Assembly: GCA_050693875.1 (NCBI GenBank)
Contig: JBOGWP010000146.1
Coordinates: 1-6,418, forward strand
Direction of reading: 5' to 3'
Source: JBOGWP01 sp050693875
GTDB taxonomy: Bacteria; Actinomycetota; CADDZG01; JAHWKV01; JBOGWP01
DNA length: 6,418 nucleotides
Position numbers and translations under genes: made by a program. How positions within the stretch are numbered: position 1 is the first letter of the stretch; the number at the start of each line of letters is the position of its first letter. Below are positions 1 through 6,150 of the stretch, one piece after another. A model generated the notes under the pieces. That model saw only the letters and a program-made list of their open reading frames with translations, searched no databases and had not been told where the DNA came from.

Positions 1-89
1 GTTGGGGCGCCTCGCAGTACCGCGGGACCACGGTCTGGTTCGAGATCGACCGTTTTGGGGAACCCCGGCTGACCGGAGACGTGGCCTAG
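1..89 (+). CDS. 3' end of an unidentified plus-strand gene (partial)
   Basis: The frame starting at base 3 is open from the window edge for 28 codons and ends at TAG 87-89. The peptide contains the stretch QYRGTTVWFEIDRFGEPRL and then TGDVA. Its mixture of aromatic, charged and hydrophobic residues looks like folded protein, and 24 of 28 codons end in G or C, as in the his genes. I do not recognise the family. The gene converges on hisA, and the repeat array begins at the base after its stop codon. The main doubt is that only 28 codons are visible. Confidence 0.5.
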   Translation, partial: WGASQYRGTTVWFEIDRFGEPRLTGDVA

Positions 90-409
90 CGGGTCGCTTC
101 GCTCCCCGGCACAGGCCGGAAAGGCAAGGGGCGGCCTCCGGCCGCGGTCCTCAATGTCGGCCCGCCTCGCCCCCGCTCGGCGAGCCGAGCCTCCGGCCGC
201 GGTCCTCAATGTCGGCCCGCCTCGCCACGCTCGGCGAGCCGAGCCTCCGGCCGCGGTCCTCAATGTCGCCCCGCCTCGCCCCCGCTCGGCGAGCCGAGCC
301 TCCGGCCGCGGTCCTCAATATAGCCCCGCCTCGCCCCCGCTCGGCGAGCCGTCCCGGCGGCGTCGCTCATTGCCGGCACGACCTCGCTTCGCTCGGGACC
401 TGCCGGGCC
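90..409. repeat. Left tandem array of ~55-bp GC-rich hairpin repeats
   Basis: A 44-bp leader (90-133, beginning CGGGTCGCTTCGCTCCCC) is followed by four near-identical units starting at 134, 189, 243 and 298, with periods of 55, 54 and 55 bp. A diverged fifth unit runs from about 351 to 409. Each unit reads GCCTCCGGCCGCGGTCCTCA, then ATGTCGGCCCGCCTCGCC, then the unit end. Unit junctions form the perfect hairpin GCTCGG-CGAG-CCGAGC at 175-190, 229-244 and 284-299; the fourth junction is broken. There are no spacers, so this is not CRISPR. The array lies between convergent genes, overlaps the 3' end of hisA, and has a sister array at 6151-6376. The hairpins could end or stabilise transcripts from both sides, but no T-tract follows them. 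Confidence 0.9.
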
Positions 410-1153
410 TCCGCCGGAAGCGGGAGCCGACCCCGCCGCAGCCAGCGCACGGTCGAGCGTCAGCGCGCCGGAGTAGAGCGCCTTCCCGATGATCATGCCC
501 TCGAGGCCGAGCGGCGCGAGGGCGGCGAGTCGCGCGACGTCGGCCTCTCCCGACACCCCGCCGGACGCGATCAGAGGGATGCCGGCGGCGGCGAGGACCT
601 CCTCGGTGGCCTGGACGTTCGGCCCTGACAGGGTCCCGTCGCGCTCGATGTCGGTGAACATCATCCGTGCCGCGCCCGAGGGCCCGATGCGACGCGCCGC
701 GTCGGTGGCGGGCTCACCCGCCCCCTCGCGCCAGCCGGCCACGCGGACGATGCCTCCGCGGGCGTCGACCGCGGGCACGATCCGGTCGCCGAAGCGTGAG
801 AGAGCTTCGGCCAGGAACCCCTCCTCGAGGGCTCGCGTCCCGAGACAGACCCGCGCCGCCCCGATCGACAGCCACTCCTCGATGGCCTCGAGCGAGCGGA
901 CGCCCCCCGAGACCTGCACCGGGATCCCGACGCGGCGCACAAGCCGGGCGAGTGGCTCGCGGTTGACCGGATGCCCCGCCATGGCGCCGTCGAGGTCGAC
1001 GGCGTGGATCCACTCGGCGCCTGCATCCTCCCAGCGAGCGGCCACCTCGGCAGCGTCGTCGCCGTAGACGGTGCGCTCCCCCATCTCTCCCCGCACCAGC
1101 CGCACGACCTTGCCGTCGGCGACGTCGACCGCCACGAAGATCGTGAGGCTCAA
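260..1153 (-). CDS. hisA: HisA, ProFAR isomerase, with a repeat-encoded C-terminal tail
   Basis: This is the (beta/alpha)8-barrel isomerase that converts ProFAR to PRFAR in cytoplasmic histidine synthesis. The N-terminal strand FVAVDVADGKVVRL carries the first catalytic Asp (about residue 10). TDIERDGTLSGPN (about 167-179) carries the second. Phosphate-binding glycines lie in VSGGVRS (about 81-87) and IASGGVSG (about 195-202). The start is TTG at 1153. It shares TTGA with the hisH stop and has GAGGAG five bases upstream; a later GTG start would remove the first strand and its Asp. The normal HisA fold ends near residue 241 (GKALYSGALTLDRALAAA). The remaining ~55 residues are Gly/Ala/Arg-rich, are read from repeat DNA, and stop at a TGA inside the third repeat unit. 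Actinobacterial PriA also does the TrpF reaction; I cannot tell whether this protein does. Confidence 0.93.
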   Translation of the reverse strand: MSLTIFVAVDVADGKVVRLVRGEMGERTVYGDDAAEVAARWEDAGAEWIHAVDLDGAMAGHPVNREPLARLVRRVGIPVQVSGGVRSLEAIEEWLSIGAARVCLGTRALEEGFLAEALSRFGDRIVPAVDARGGIVRVAGWREGAGEPATDAARRIGPSGAARMMFTDIERDGTLSGPNVQATEEVLAAAGIPLIASGGVSGEADVARLAALAPLGLEGMIIGKALYSGALTLDRALAAAGSAPASGGGPAGPERSEVVPAMSDAAGTARRAGARRGYIEDRGRRLGSPSGGEAGRH

Positions 1154-1818
1154 TCGAGCTCCTCGACCAGCCGTCCGAGCATCGCCAGCCCGGCCGCACT
1201 GGATTTCTCGGGGTGGAACTGGACCCCGACGATCCGTCCCGACTCGACGCCCGAGACGAAGTCCTCGCCGTCTTCTCGACGCCCTCCGGGATGACCGGGC
1301 AGGTCACGTCCCGACTCGACGCCCGAGACGAAGTCCTCGCCGTAGCTCGTCACCGCGCAGGCAACCGGCCGGGCCGGGATGCAGATGTAGGAGTGGACGA
1401 AGTAGAAGCGCTGGCCCTCGAACGGCGCGAACAGCGGCGAGGCCACCGAGCGGATCGTGTTCCATCCCATGTGCGGCACCTTGCGGGGGCCGTCGAGACG
1501 GACGACGTTGCCGGGGATCACCCCGAGCCCGGCCGTGTTCCCCTCGGCGGAGTGCTCGAAGAGCAGCTGCATCCCGAGGCAGATGCCGAGCAGCGGCCGC
1601 CCCGCCCCCGCCCAGTCCTTGACGAAGGAGTCCTGTCCACCCTCGCGCAGATGGCTCATCCCGGCGGCGAAGTTGCCCACGCCCGGAAGCACGATCAGGT
1701 CGGCCTGCTCGAGCAACGCCGGATCGGGCGAGACGAACGCCTCGACGCCCACCCGCTCGAGCGCCTTCGAGACGCTCGCCAGGTTGCCCATCTGATAGTC
1801 GACGATGCCTGCTCTCAC
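1150..1818 (-). CDS. hisH: HisH, glutamine amidotransferase subunit of IGP synthase, with a 24-residue internal duplication
   Basis: HisH hydrolyses glutamine and passes ammonia to HisF, which forms IGP and AICAR. The protein begins RAGIVDYQMGNLASV and has the class I glutaminase features: nucleophile Cys80 in LLGICLGMQ, and His202/Glu204 in VQFHPEKSS. PHMGWN and YFVHSY are also typical. The GTG start at 1818 shares GTGA with the hisB stop, with AAGGGAG four bases upstream. The length is 222 residues. Removing residues of an in-frame duplication leaves 198, close to the family norm. The duplication sits in GEDFVSGVESGR, which occurs twice (about residues 160-171 and 184-195) just before the strand carrying His202. 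All three catalytic residues remain, so the protein may still work. Its partner HisF is not in the window. Confidence 0.95.
   Translation of the reverse strand: MRAGIVDYQMGNLASVSKALERVGVEAFVSPDPALLEQADLIVLPGVGNFAAGMSHLREGGQDSFVKDWAGAGRPLLGICLGMQLLFEHSAEGNTAGLGVIPGNVVRLDGPRKVPHMGWNTIRSVASPLFAPFEGQRFYFVHSYICIPARPVACAVTSYGEDFVSGVESGRDLPGHPGGRREDGEDFVSGVESGRIVGVQFHPEKSSAAGLAMLGRLVEELD
1235..1343. repeat. 37-bp direct repeat, 72-bp period, inside hisH
   Basis: The identical 37-bp sequence beginning CGTCCCGACTCGACGCCC occupies 1235-1271 and 1307-1343, separated by 35 bp of different sequence (1272-1306). The period of 72 bp is exactly 24 codons, so the hisH frame survives. The perfect identity points to a recent duplication or an assembly error. 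The spacer does not resemble the ~55-bp repeats at the window ends. Confidence 0.95.
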
Positions 1819-2408
1819 AGCACTCCCTTCGTCGAGGGGATCTGATGCGCCCGGCGGGGGTCGACCTCGAGCGCGGTCGCGAGCGCCCTCGCCACCGCCT
1901 TGAACGCGGCCTCGAGGATGTGGTGCGAGTTCTTCCCGGCCATCTTCCTCAAGTGGAGGTTCATCCCTCCGGCCCGGCAGAAGGCCACGAAGAACTCCTC
2001 GGTCAGCTCGGGGTCGTAGTTGCCGATGCGCTCGGCGGGCACCTCGACGTCGAAGGCGAGGAAGAAGCGGCCGGACAGGTCGAGGGCGGCGAGCACGAGC
2101 GCCTCCTCCATCGGCACCATCGCCGAGCCGTAGCGGCGGATCCCCCGCTTGTCGCCGACCGCCTGGGCGAGCGCGGTGCCGAGGGCGATGCCGACGTCCT
2201 CCACGCTGTGGTGCGAGTCGACGTGAAGGTCGCCGCCGGCGTCGACCTCGAGATCCCATCCGGCGTGGCGCCCGAGCTGGTCGAGCATGTGGTCGAAGAA
2301 GCCCACCCCTGTGGAGATCTTCGTCTCGCCGGCCCCGTCGAGGTCGAGGAGGACGCGCACGCTCGTCTCTCGGGTGGCGCGCTCCACCTCAGCCCGTCGC
2401 ACCATCAT
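1815..2408 (-). CDS. hisB: HisB, imidazoleglycerol-phosphate dehydratase (monofunctional)
   Basis: HisB removes water from IGP to give imidazole-acetol phosphate, using a dinuclear Mn centre. At 197 residues it matches the monofunctional enzyme rather than the phosphatase fusion of enterobacteria. The metal-binding His/Glu motifs are intact: GFFDHMLDQLGRH (about 36-48), HVDSHHSVEDVGIALG (about 62-77) and GKNSHHILEAAFKA (about 158-171). It starts RRAEVERATRET, as usual for the family. Two consecutive ATGs at 2408 and 2405 could each start it; only a weak GAGG lies upstream, and the gap to hisC is 19 bp, so coupling may help. The stop TGA overlaps the GTG of hisH. Confidence 0.96.
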   Translation of the reverse strand: MMVRRAEVERATRETSVRVLLDLDGAGETKISTGVGFFDHMLDQLGRHAGWDLEVDAGGDLHVDSHHSVEDVGIALGTALAQAVGDKRGIRRYGSAMVPMEEALVLAALDLSGRFFLAFDVEVPAERIGNYDPELTEEFFVAFCRAGGMNLHLRKMAGKNSHHILEAAFKAVARALATALEVDPRRAHQIPSTKGVL

Positions 2409-2427
2409 GCGGGGGCGCCTCGGGGTC

Positions 2428-3513
2428 TCATCGGGACAGCACCTCGAACAGCGCGTCGAGAAACCTCTCGTTCTGCTCCGAGGTGCCGACGGAGACGCGC
2501 AAGCAGCCCTCGCAGCCGACGACATCGGTGAAGTTGCGCACCAGCACGCCGCGGTCGAGCAGCTGCTGCCACACGTCATCGGCCGGCTTGGCCTCGCAGC
2601 GGAAGAGCACGAAGTTGGCCTGGCTGGGGAACGCCACGATGCCGCGGGTGGTCGACAGCTCGCGCCACAGCCGCTCCCGCTCGTGCCGCAGCGTCACGAT
2701 CGTCGAGGCGAGCTCGGCGGCATGGTCGAGCGCGGTCAGCGCCGCCGCTTGCGTGAGCATCGAGAGGTGGTAGGGCAGCCGCACCTTGAAGACCTGCTCG
2801 ATCACCCAGGGGTGGGCGATCAGGTACCCGATCCGCGCACCGGCCATCCGCCAGGCCTTCGAGAAGCTCCGCACGATCACGAGCTGCTCGTGGTCCTCGA
2901 CCAGGCGCATCATCGACCCCCCCGAGAACTCCGCATAGGCCTCGTCGAGGATCACCAGGCCGGGCGCGGCGTGGCAGATCGCCCCCAGATCCTCCTCCCG
3001 GTCCACGTTCCCGGTCGGATTGTTCGGCGAGCAGAGGAACACGATGTCGGGCTCCTGAATCCGGATTGCCTGCACCGTCGCCTCGAGGTGGAGGCTGTAA
3101 TCGGGGTTGCGGCGGCCCCGCAGCGGGCGGGTGCCGCTCACCCGGGTGATGTGCGAGTGCATCCCGTAGGTCGGCTCGAAGGTGAGGGCCTTCCGCTCGG
3201 CTCCCCCGAACGCCAGGACGAGCTGCAGGATGATCTCGTTGGATCCGTTGGCCACCCAGACCCGGTCGCTCAACGTCCCCAGGTACACGGCGAGCCGGTC
3301 GCGCAGCTCCGGGAAGTCGCGGGGCGGATAGCGGTGCAGGGGCAGCGCCGTGATCCGGTCGGCGAGCGCGCGCATGAAGGTCTCCGGCGGCGGATAGGGA
3401 CTCTCGTTGACGTTCAGCCGCACCGCCGCGTCGAGCTGCGGAGCCCGGTAGGGCAGCAGGTCGGCAAGATCCGAACGGGCCCCGAGGCGCTGGCGGAGCT
3501 CGGGGTCGGTCAC
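2428..3513 (-). CDS. hisC: HisC, histidinol-phosphate aminotransferase
   Basis: HisC is a PLP-dependent fold-type I aminotransferase that makes histidinol phosphate from imidazole-acetol phosphate and glutamate. Visible features in order: VRLNVNESPYPPP (about 31-43), HRYPPRD (about 60-66), NGSNEII (about 89-95), FLCSPNNPTGNV (about 159-170, cofactor Asn), ILDEAYAEF (about 188-196, cofactor Asp and Tyr), SFSKAWRMAGARIGY (about 216-230, Schiff-base Lys219) and CLRVSVGT (about 337-344, substrate-binding Arg). The length of 361 residues is normal. The GTG start at 3513 shares GTGA with the hisD stop and has GGGAAGG four bases upstream. The same frame stays open upstream inside hisD, but that extension is not HisC-like. 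Confidence 0.96.
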   Translation of the reverse strand: MTDPELRQRLGARSDLADLLPYRAPQLDAAVRLNVNESPYPPPETFMRALADRITALPLHRYPPRDFPELRDRLAVYLGTLSDRVWVANGSNEIILQLVLAFGGAERKALTFEPTYGMHSHITRVSGTRPLRGRRNPDYSLHLEATVQAIRIQEPDIVFLCSPNNPTGNVDREEDLGAICHAAPGLVILDEAYAEFSGGSMMRLVEDHEQLVIVRSFSKAWRMAGARIGYLIAHPWVIEQVFKVRLPYHLSMLTQAAALTALDHAAELASTIVTLRHERERLWRELSTTRGIVAFPSQANFVLFRCEAKPADDVWQQLLDRGVLVRNFTDVVGCEGCLRVSVGTSEQNERFLDALFEVLSR

Positions 3514-4784
3514 GGCGCCTTCCCGTCCAAGAGGCGGACCTCGAGGGCCCGGGCGTGGTTCGGGAGCCCCTCGGCGGCGGCGAAGCTCCGGACGAACGGA
3601 AGGGCGCGCTCGAGTCCGGGCCGATCGTAGACCACGAAGGCGGTCGCCTTCTGGAAGTGCGAGGTGCGGAGCCCCGACGCGTGGCGCCCCGCCCCGGCGG
3701 TGGGCAGGACGTGGTTGCTGCCGGCGAGGTAGTCGCCGAGCGAGACCGGCGACCACGGCCCGACGAACACGGCGCCGGCGTTGGTCAGGCGGCCCAGGGC
3801 CCGCTCGGCGTGGTCGAAGATGAGCTCGACGTGCTCGGGGGCGAACCGGTTCACCGCGTCGAGCGCCTGCTCCGGCCCGGAGACCAGCACGGCGACCGTG
3901 CCCTCCTCGAGCGCATCGCGCAGGTCGTCGGTGGCCGCGATCTCGGCCATCGTCTTCTCGAGCGCCTCCCCGACCTCGTCGGCCAGCGCGTCCGACCAGG
4001 TGATGAGCAGGAAGGAGCCGTGGGGGCCGTGCTCGGCCTGCGCGATGAGGTCGGCGGCGAGCACCGCGGGATCGGCCCGGCCGGTGACGACGGCGATCTC
4101 ACTCGGGCCCGCGATGGAGTCGATCTGCACGAGCCCGGCCACCTCGCGCTTGGCGAGCGCCACGTAGAGGTTGCCCGGCCCGACGATCACGTCGACCTTG
4201 CGGATCGACTCCGTGCCGAACGCCATCGCCGCGATCGCCTGCGCTCCCCCGATGCGGTAGACCTCGTCGACGGCCGCGATGTGTGCCGCCGCGAGCGTCG
4301 CCTGTGGCACCGAACCGTCCGGTGCGGGCGGGGTGCACAGGGCCACCGAGCCCACGCCGGCCACCTTTGCTGGGACGGCGCACATCAGCACCGACGAGGG
4401 GTACGCCGCTCGCCCTCCGGGCACGTAGATGCCGGCTCGCTCGACCGCGTGCACGGTCTCCCCGACGATGCCTCCCCCGATCTCGGCCCGCCAGGGCTCC
4501 AGCGCCTGGTGCTCGGACACCGCGCGGATCCGCGCCGCCGCCTCGGTCAGCGTGTCGAGCAGGTCCGAAGGCGCCGTCGCGGCGGCGTTTGCGATCTCGG
4601 CAGGGTCGACCCGGAGACCGGCGAGGCGGGCGCCGTCGAAGCGTTCGGTCAGCTCCCGCAGCGCCGCGTCGCCCTCGCTGCGGACCTTCTCGAGCACCCT
4701 CCGCACCGCGTCGAGCGGCTCGGCTCCCGGATCGGGCCGTGGGATGTCGGCGGTCGGATCGGATCGAAGGTCGATGCGTCGCAT
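3510..4784 (-). CDS. hisD: HisD, histidinol dehydrogenase
   Basis: HisD performs the last two steps of histidine synthesis, oxidising L-histidinol to L-histidine with two NAD+; the enzyme is a zinc-dependent cytoplasmic dimer. The 424 residues are full length. Motifs seen: AGIYVPGGRAAYPS (about 117-130), YRIGGAQAIAAMAFGT (about 176-191), VGPGN (about 201-205), DSIAGPSE (about 222-229), AQAEHGPHG (about 248-256), APEHVEL (about 315-321) and SLGDYLAGSNHVLPT (about 348-362). By family analogy the zinc ligands are Gln249, His252, Asp351 and His410, and the catalytic pair is Glu317-His318; all are present. The usual EHD is EHG here, not a ligand change. The ATG at 4784 has GGAGAGG four bases upstream. 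It is the first his gene, 46 bp after the selenoprotein gene. Confidence 0.97.
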   Translation of the reverse strand: MRRIDLRSDPTADIPRPDPGAEPLDAVRRVLEKVRSEGDAALRELTERFDGARLAGLRVDPAEIANAAATAPSDLLDTLTEAAARIRAVSEHQALEPWRAEIGGGIVGETVHAVERAGIYVPGGRAAYPSSVLMCAVPAKVAGVGSVALCTPPAPDGSVPQATLAAAHIAAVDEVYRIGGAQAIAAMAFGTESIRKVDVIVGPGNLYVALAKREVAGLVQIDSIAGPSEIAVVTGRADPAVLAADLIAQAEHGPHGSFLLITWSDALADEVGEALEKTMAEIAATDDLRDALEEGTVAVLVSGPEQALDAVNRFAPEHVELIFDHAERALGRLTNAGAVFVGPWSPVSLGDYLAGSNHVLPTAGAGRHASGLRTSHFQKATAFVVYDRPGLERALPFVRSFAAAEGLPNHARALEVRLLDGKAP

Positions 4785-4830
4785 GGAGCCTCTCCGAGTC
4801 TAGTGGGTGGCTGAGAGGAGAAGGCTTGAG

Positions 4831-5481
4831 CTACTCAGCCGGAGCAGCATGGGGACGATGGCCGAGACCGGCCAGCGCCTCGTCGAAGACCCCATGCGGA
4901 TGCGCTCCCAGCAGCATGACCCGAAAATCTATCACCCAGGCAGGGATGCCGTTGACGCCGATGGCATGTGCCCGTTCGGTCGAGAGCCGGATCGCCTCCC
5001 GGTACCGCCCGTCGCGGAGGACCTCGTGGATCTCCACCTTGTCGAGGCCTGCGGCGACGCCGATCTCGACGAGCGCGCGGTCCGAGCCGATGTCGATCCC
5101 CTTCGACCAGTACGACAGGAAGAGCGTGCGATGCATCTCCTTGAACCTGCCACGCTCGCGAGCCAGCTCGGCGAGCTCGAGGGCGTGAAGGGAGTTCGGG
5201 GACCGGTCGGGGCGCTGGTAGCTGAGCGAGGCGCTCTCGATCAACGTCCGGAGGCGGTCGCCGAAGCCGGGGGGATACCTCGCCTCGATCTCATCGCGCA
5301 CCACGCCCTCCGGCGGATGCTCTGGATGCAGATCGTACGGCTCCCAGATGATGCGCGCGCGGTACCGCTCTTCGAGCCACGCGGCGCGCTCCAGCGCCAC
5401 ATAGCAGAAGGGTCAGATGTAGTCGCTCCACACGACGATCTGCGGTGGCTCGACGCCGGCCTCGTTGAGGCCTTCGGTCAT
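4831..5481 (-). CDS. Predicted selenoprotein: DsbA/FrnE-family thiol oxidoreductase with a UPFC active site
   Basis: The frame runs from ATG 5481 (GGGAGG five bases upstream) to TAG 4831 through one in-frame TGA at 5413-5415. Reading it as selenocysteine gives 216 residues with VVWSDYI-U23-P-F-C26-YVALERA, matching the FrnE pattern WSDY-hydrophobic-CPFCY with Sec replacing the resolving nucleophile Cys. The rest is a complete DsbA-like thioredoxin fold with helical insert: IIWEPYDLHPEHPPEG (about 44-59), SPNSLHALELAELARERG (about 94-111), the cis-Pro loop GVNGIPAWVID (about 175-185, Pro180) and LLGAHPHGVFDEAL (about 190-203). No signal peptide is seen, so it should act in the cytoplasm. UxxC forms of thioredoxin-fold enzymes are known; substrate and role are unknown here. 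A GTG start at 5400 would begin inside the active site. Alternative: a Cys(TGC)-to-TGA mutation making a pseudogene, less likely given the SECIS-like stem and intact frame. Confidence 0.82.
5376..5415 (-). promoter_or_regulatory. Predicted bacterial SECIS element after the Sec TGA
   Basis: Seven bases after the TGA (5415-5413), GCTATGTGGCGC (5405-5394) pairs without mismatch or bulge with GCGCCGCGTGGC (5387-5376). The 12-bp stem has three G-U wobbles and closes a six-base loop, TGGAGC (5393-5388). The loop starts 19 bases after the TGA and has G at its second position. Known bacterial SECIS elements are stems within the coding region just downstream of UGA, with a G early in a small apical loop that binds SelB. 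An alternative register gives a UGGA tetraloop with the same G. GC-rich DNA folds easily, so the structure alone is not proof. Confidence 0.72.
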
Positions 5482-5532
5482 GCGATCCTCCCGGTCCACA
5501 CGATCTCGATCGTCGTTGACATCACCGGACGG

Positions 5533-6117
5533 CTACCCCGCCGCGAGCGATCCGGCCACCTGGAGCAGCTCCGCCTCTCCGACGCCGCTCGACGCCACGC
5601 CGTAGCGCTTGGTGCCGCAGCCGGTCGACTCCTCCCAGTCGAGCAGCAGCACCTGCGGGGAGGAGCGCGGAACGGGCCCGTAGGTGGCCTGGCTCCCGCG
5701 AACGGTTTCGGTCTTGCTCCTTCCGGCCGGCGGCGCCTCGTCGATGCCGCCGAGCACCTGAACCCACGAATCCCCCCTGGCCCAGGTTCGCCACCACTCC
5801 GCGGAGATGATGTAGTCCTGGAAGACCTCGTTCATCCCACCGGGAAGGTGGGCGGGAGCAAGGACCGGCGCAGCACATGCCGATCCTTCCGGCTGGGGGG
5901 CTGTGAGGACGCTCGGGGGGCTGGTCGCCGGCGCGGCCGCGCTCTGTTTGGGTTTCGGCTTCTCCTCGCGGCCTCCATTGCATGCAGTGGCAAGAACGAC
6001 GACCACAAGGGCGAGGGTCAACAGGACGCCACGTCCCGACGCGGCGCGCCGAGTCGTCTCGAACGCCTCGATGCACCGGGGATGCCTCCCGATACGCTCC
6101 CGGAAATCCGCCGCCAC
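5533..6117 (-). CDS. Putative secreted lipoprotein, possibly DUF4367-like
   Basis: A 194-residue protein with a long Arg-rich N-terminus (about 1-30), a hydrophobic segment VLLTLALVVVVLATAC (about 31-46) ending in a probable lipidated Cys46, a Lys/Pro/Ala-rich linker (about 50-75) and a globular C-terminal region. The lipobox is imperfect, with Ala instead of Leu at -3. Two later cysteines (about 81 and 167) could form a disulfide. The C-terminal pattern VRGSQATYG...VLLLDWEE...KRYGVASSGVGEAELLQVAGSLA resembles DUF4367-type domains, from memory. The start is GTG 6117, the first start codon after an in-frame TAG; the only later candidate lies inside the hydrophobic segment. Upstream GCGGGG is a poor ribosome site. 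The gene precedes the selenoprotein by 51 bp on the same strand and could share its transcript. Confidence 0.7.
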   Translation of the reverse strand: MAADFRERIGRHPRCIEAFETTRRAASGRGVLLTLALVVVVLATACNGGREEKPKPKQSAAAPATSPPSVLTAPQPEGSACAAPVLAPAHLPGGMNEVFQDYIISAEWWRTWARGDSWVQVLGGIDEAPPAGRSKTETVRGSQATYGPVPRSSPQVLLLDWEESTGCGTKRYGVASSGVGEAELLQVAGSLAAG

Positions 6118-6150
6118 CCCCGCATTCTATGCAGGGCGGACTCCCCCTAA

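Noticed and set aside
134..350. CRISPR array
   Set aside because: Units are directly abutting tandem copies without unique spacers, and no cas genes are present.
2..628. Plus-strand open frames across the left repeats
   Set aside because: They translate the tandem repeat in shifting frames, giving Arg/Pro/Ser-rich repeats, and run antisense to hisA.
2287..3630. Long plus-strand open frame (447 codons) opposite hisC and hisB
   Set aside because: Antisense shadow caused by high third-position GC; the translation is Arg/Pro/Ala/Gly/His-rich and shows no recognisable domain, while the opposite strand encodes clear his enzymes.
3555..4814. Long plus-strand open frame opposite hisD
   Set aside because: Same shadow effect; low-complexity translation opposite a complete HisD.
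4789..4818. CCTCTC/GAGAGG inverted repeat that could hide the hisD ribosome site
   Set aside because: Only six pairs around an 18-base loop, no further extension, and no His-rich leader peptide; too weak to call attenuation.
4831..5400. DsbA-like gene starting at GTG 5400, 189 residues
   Set aside because: It would start inside the active-site motif just after Cys26 and lose the first strand of the thioredoxin fold. The frame continues upstream to an ATG with a good Shine-Dalgarno, interrupted only by the TGA.
5413..5415. TGA reassigned as an ordinary sense codon (Gly or Trp code)
   Set aside because: hisD, hisC, hisB, hisH and hisA all end at TGA in positions matching their families, and the GC content is unlike known TGA-reassigning lineages.
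5516..5521. TTGACA as a plus-strand -35 promoter box
   Set aside because: No -10-like sequence at the right distance and no plus-strand gene follows.
4807..6150. Long plus-strand open frame opposite the selenoprotein and lipoprotein
   Set aside because: No family features. The minus strand has the FrnE motifs, signal segment and ribosome sites.
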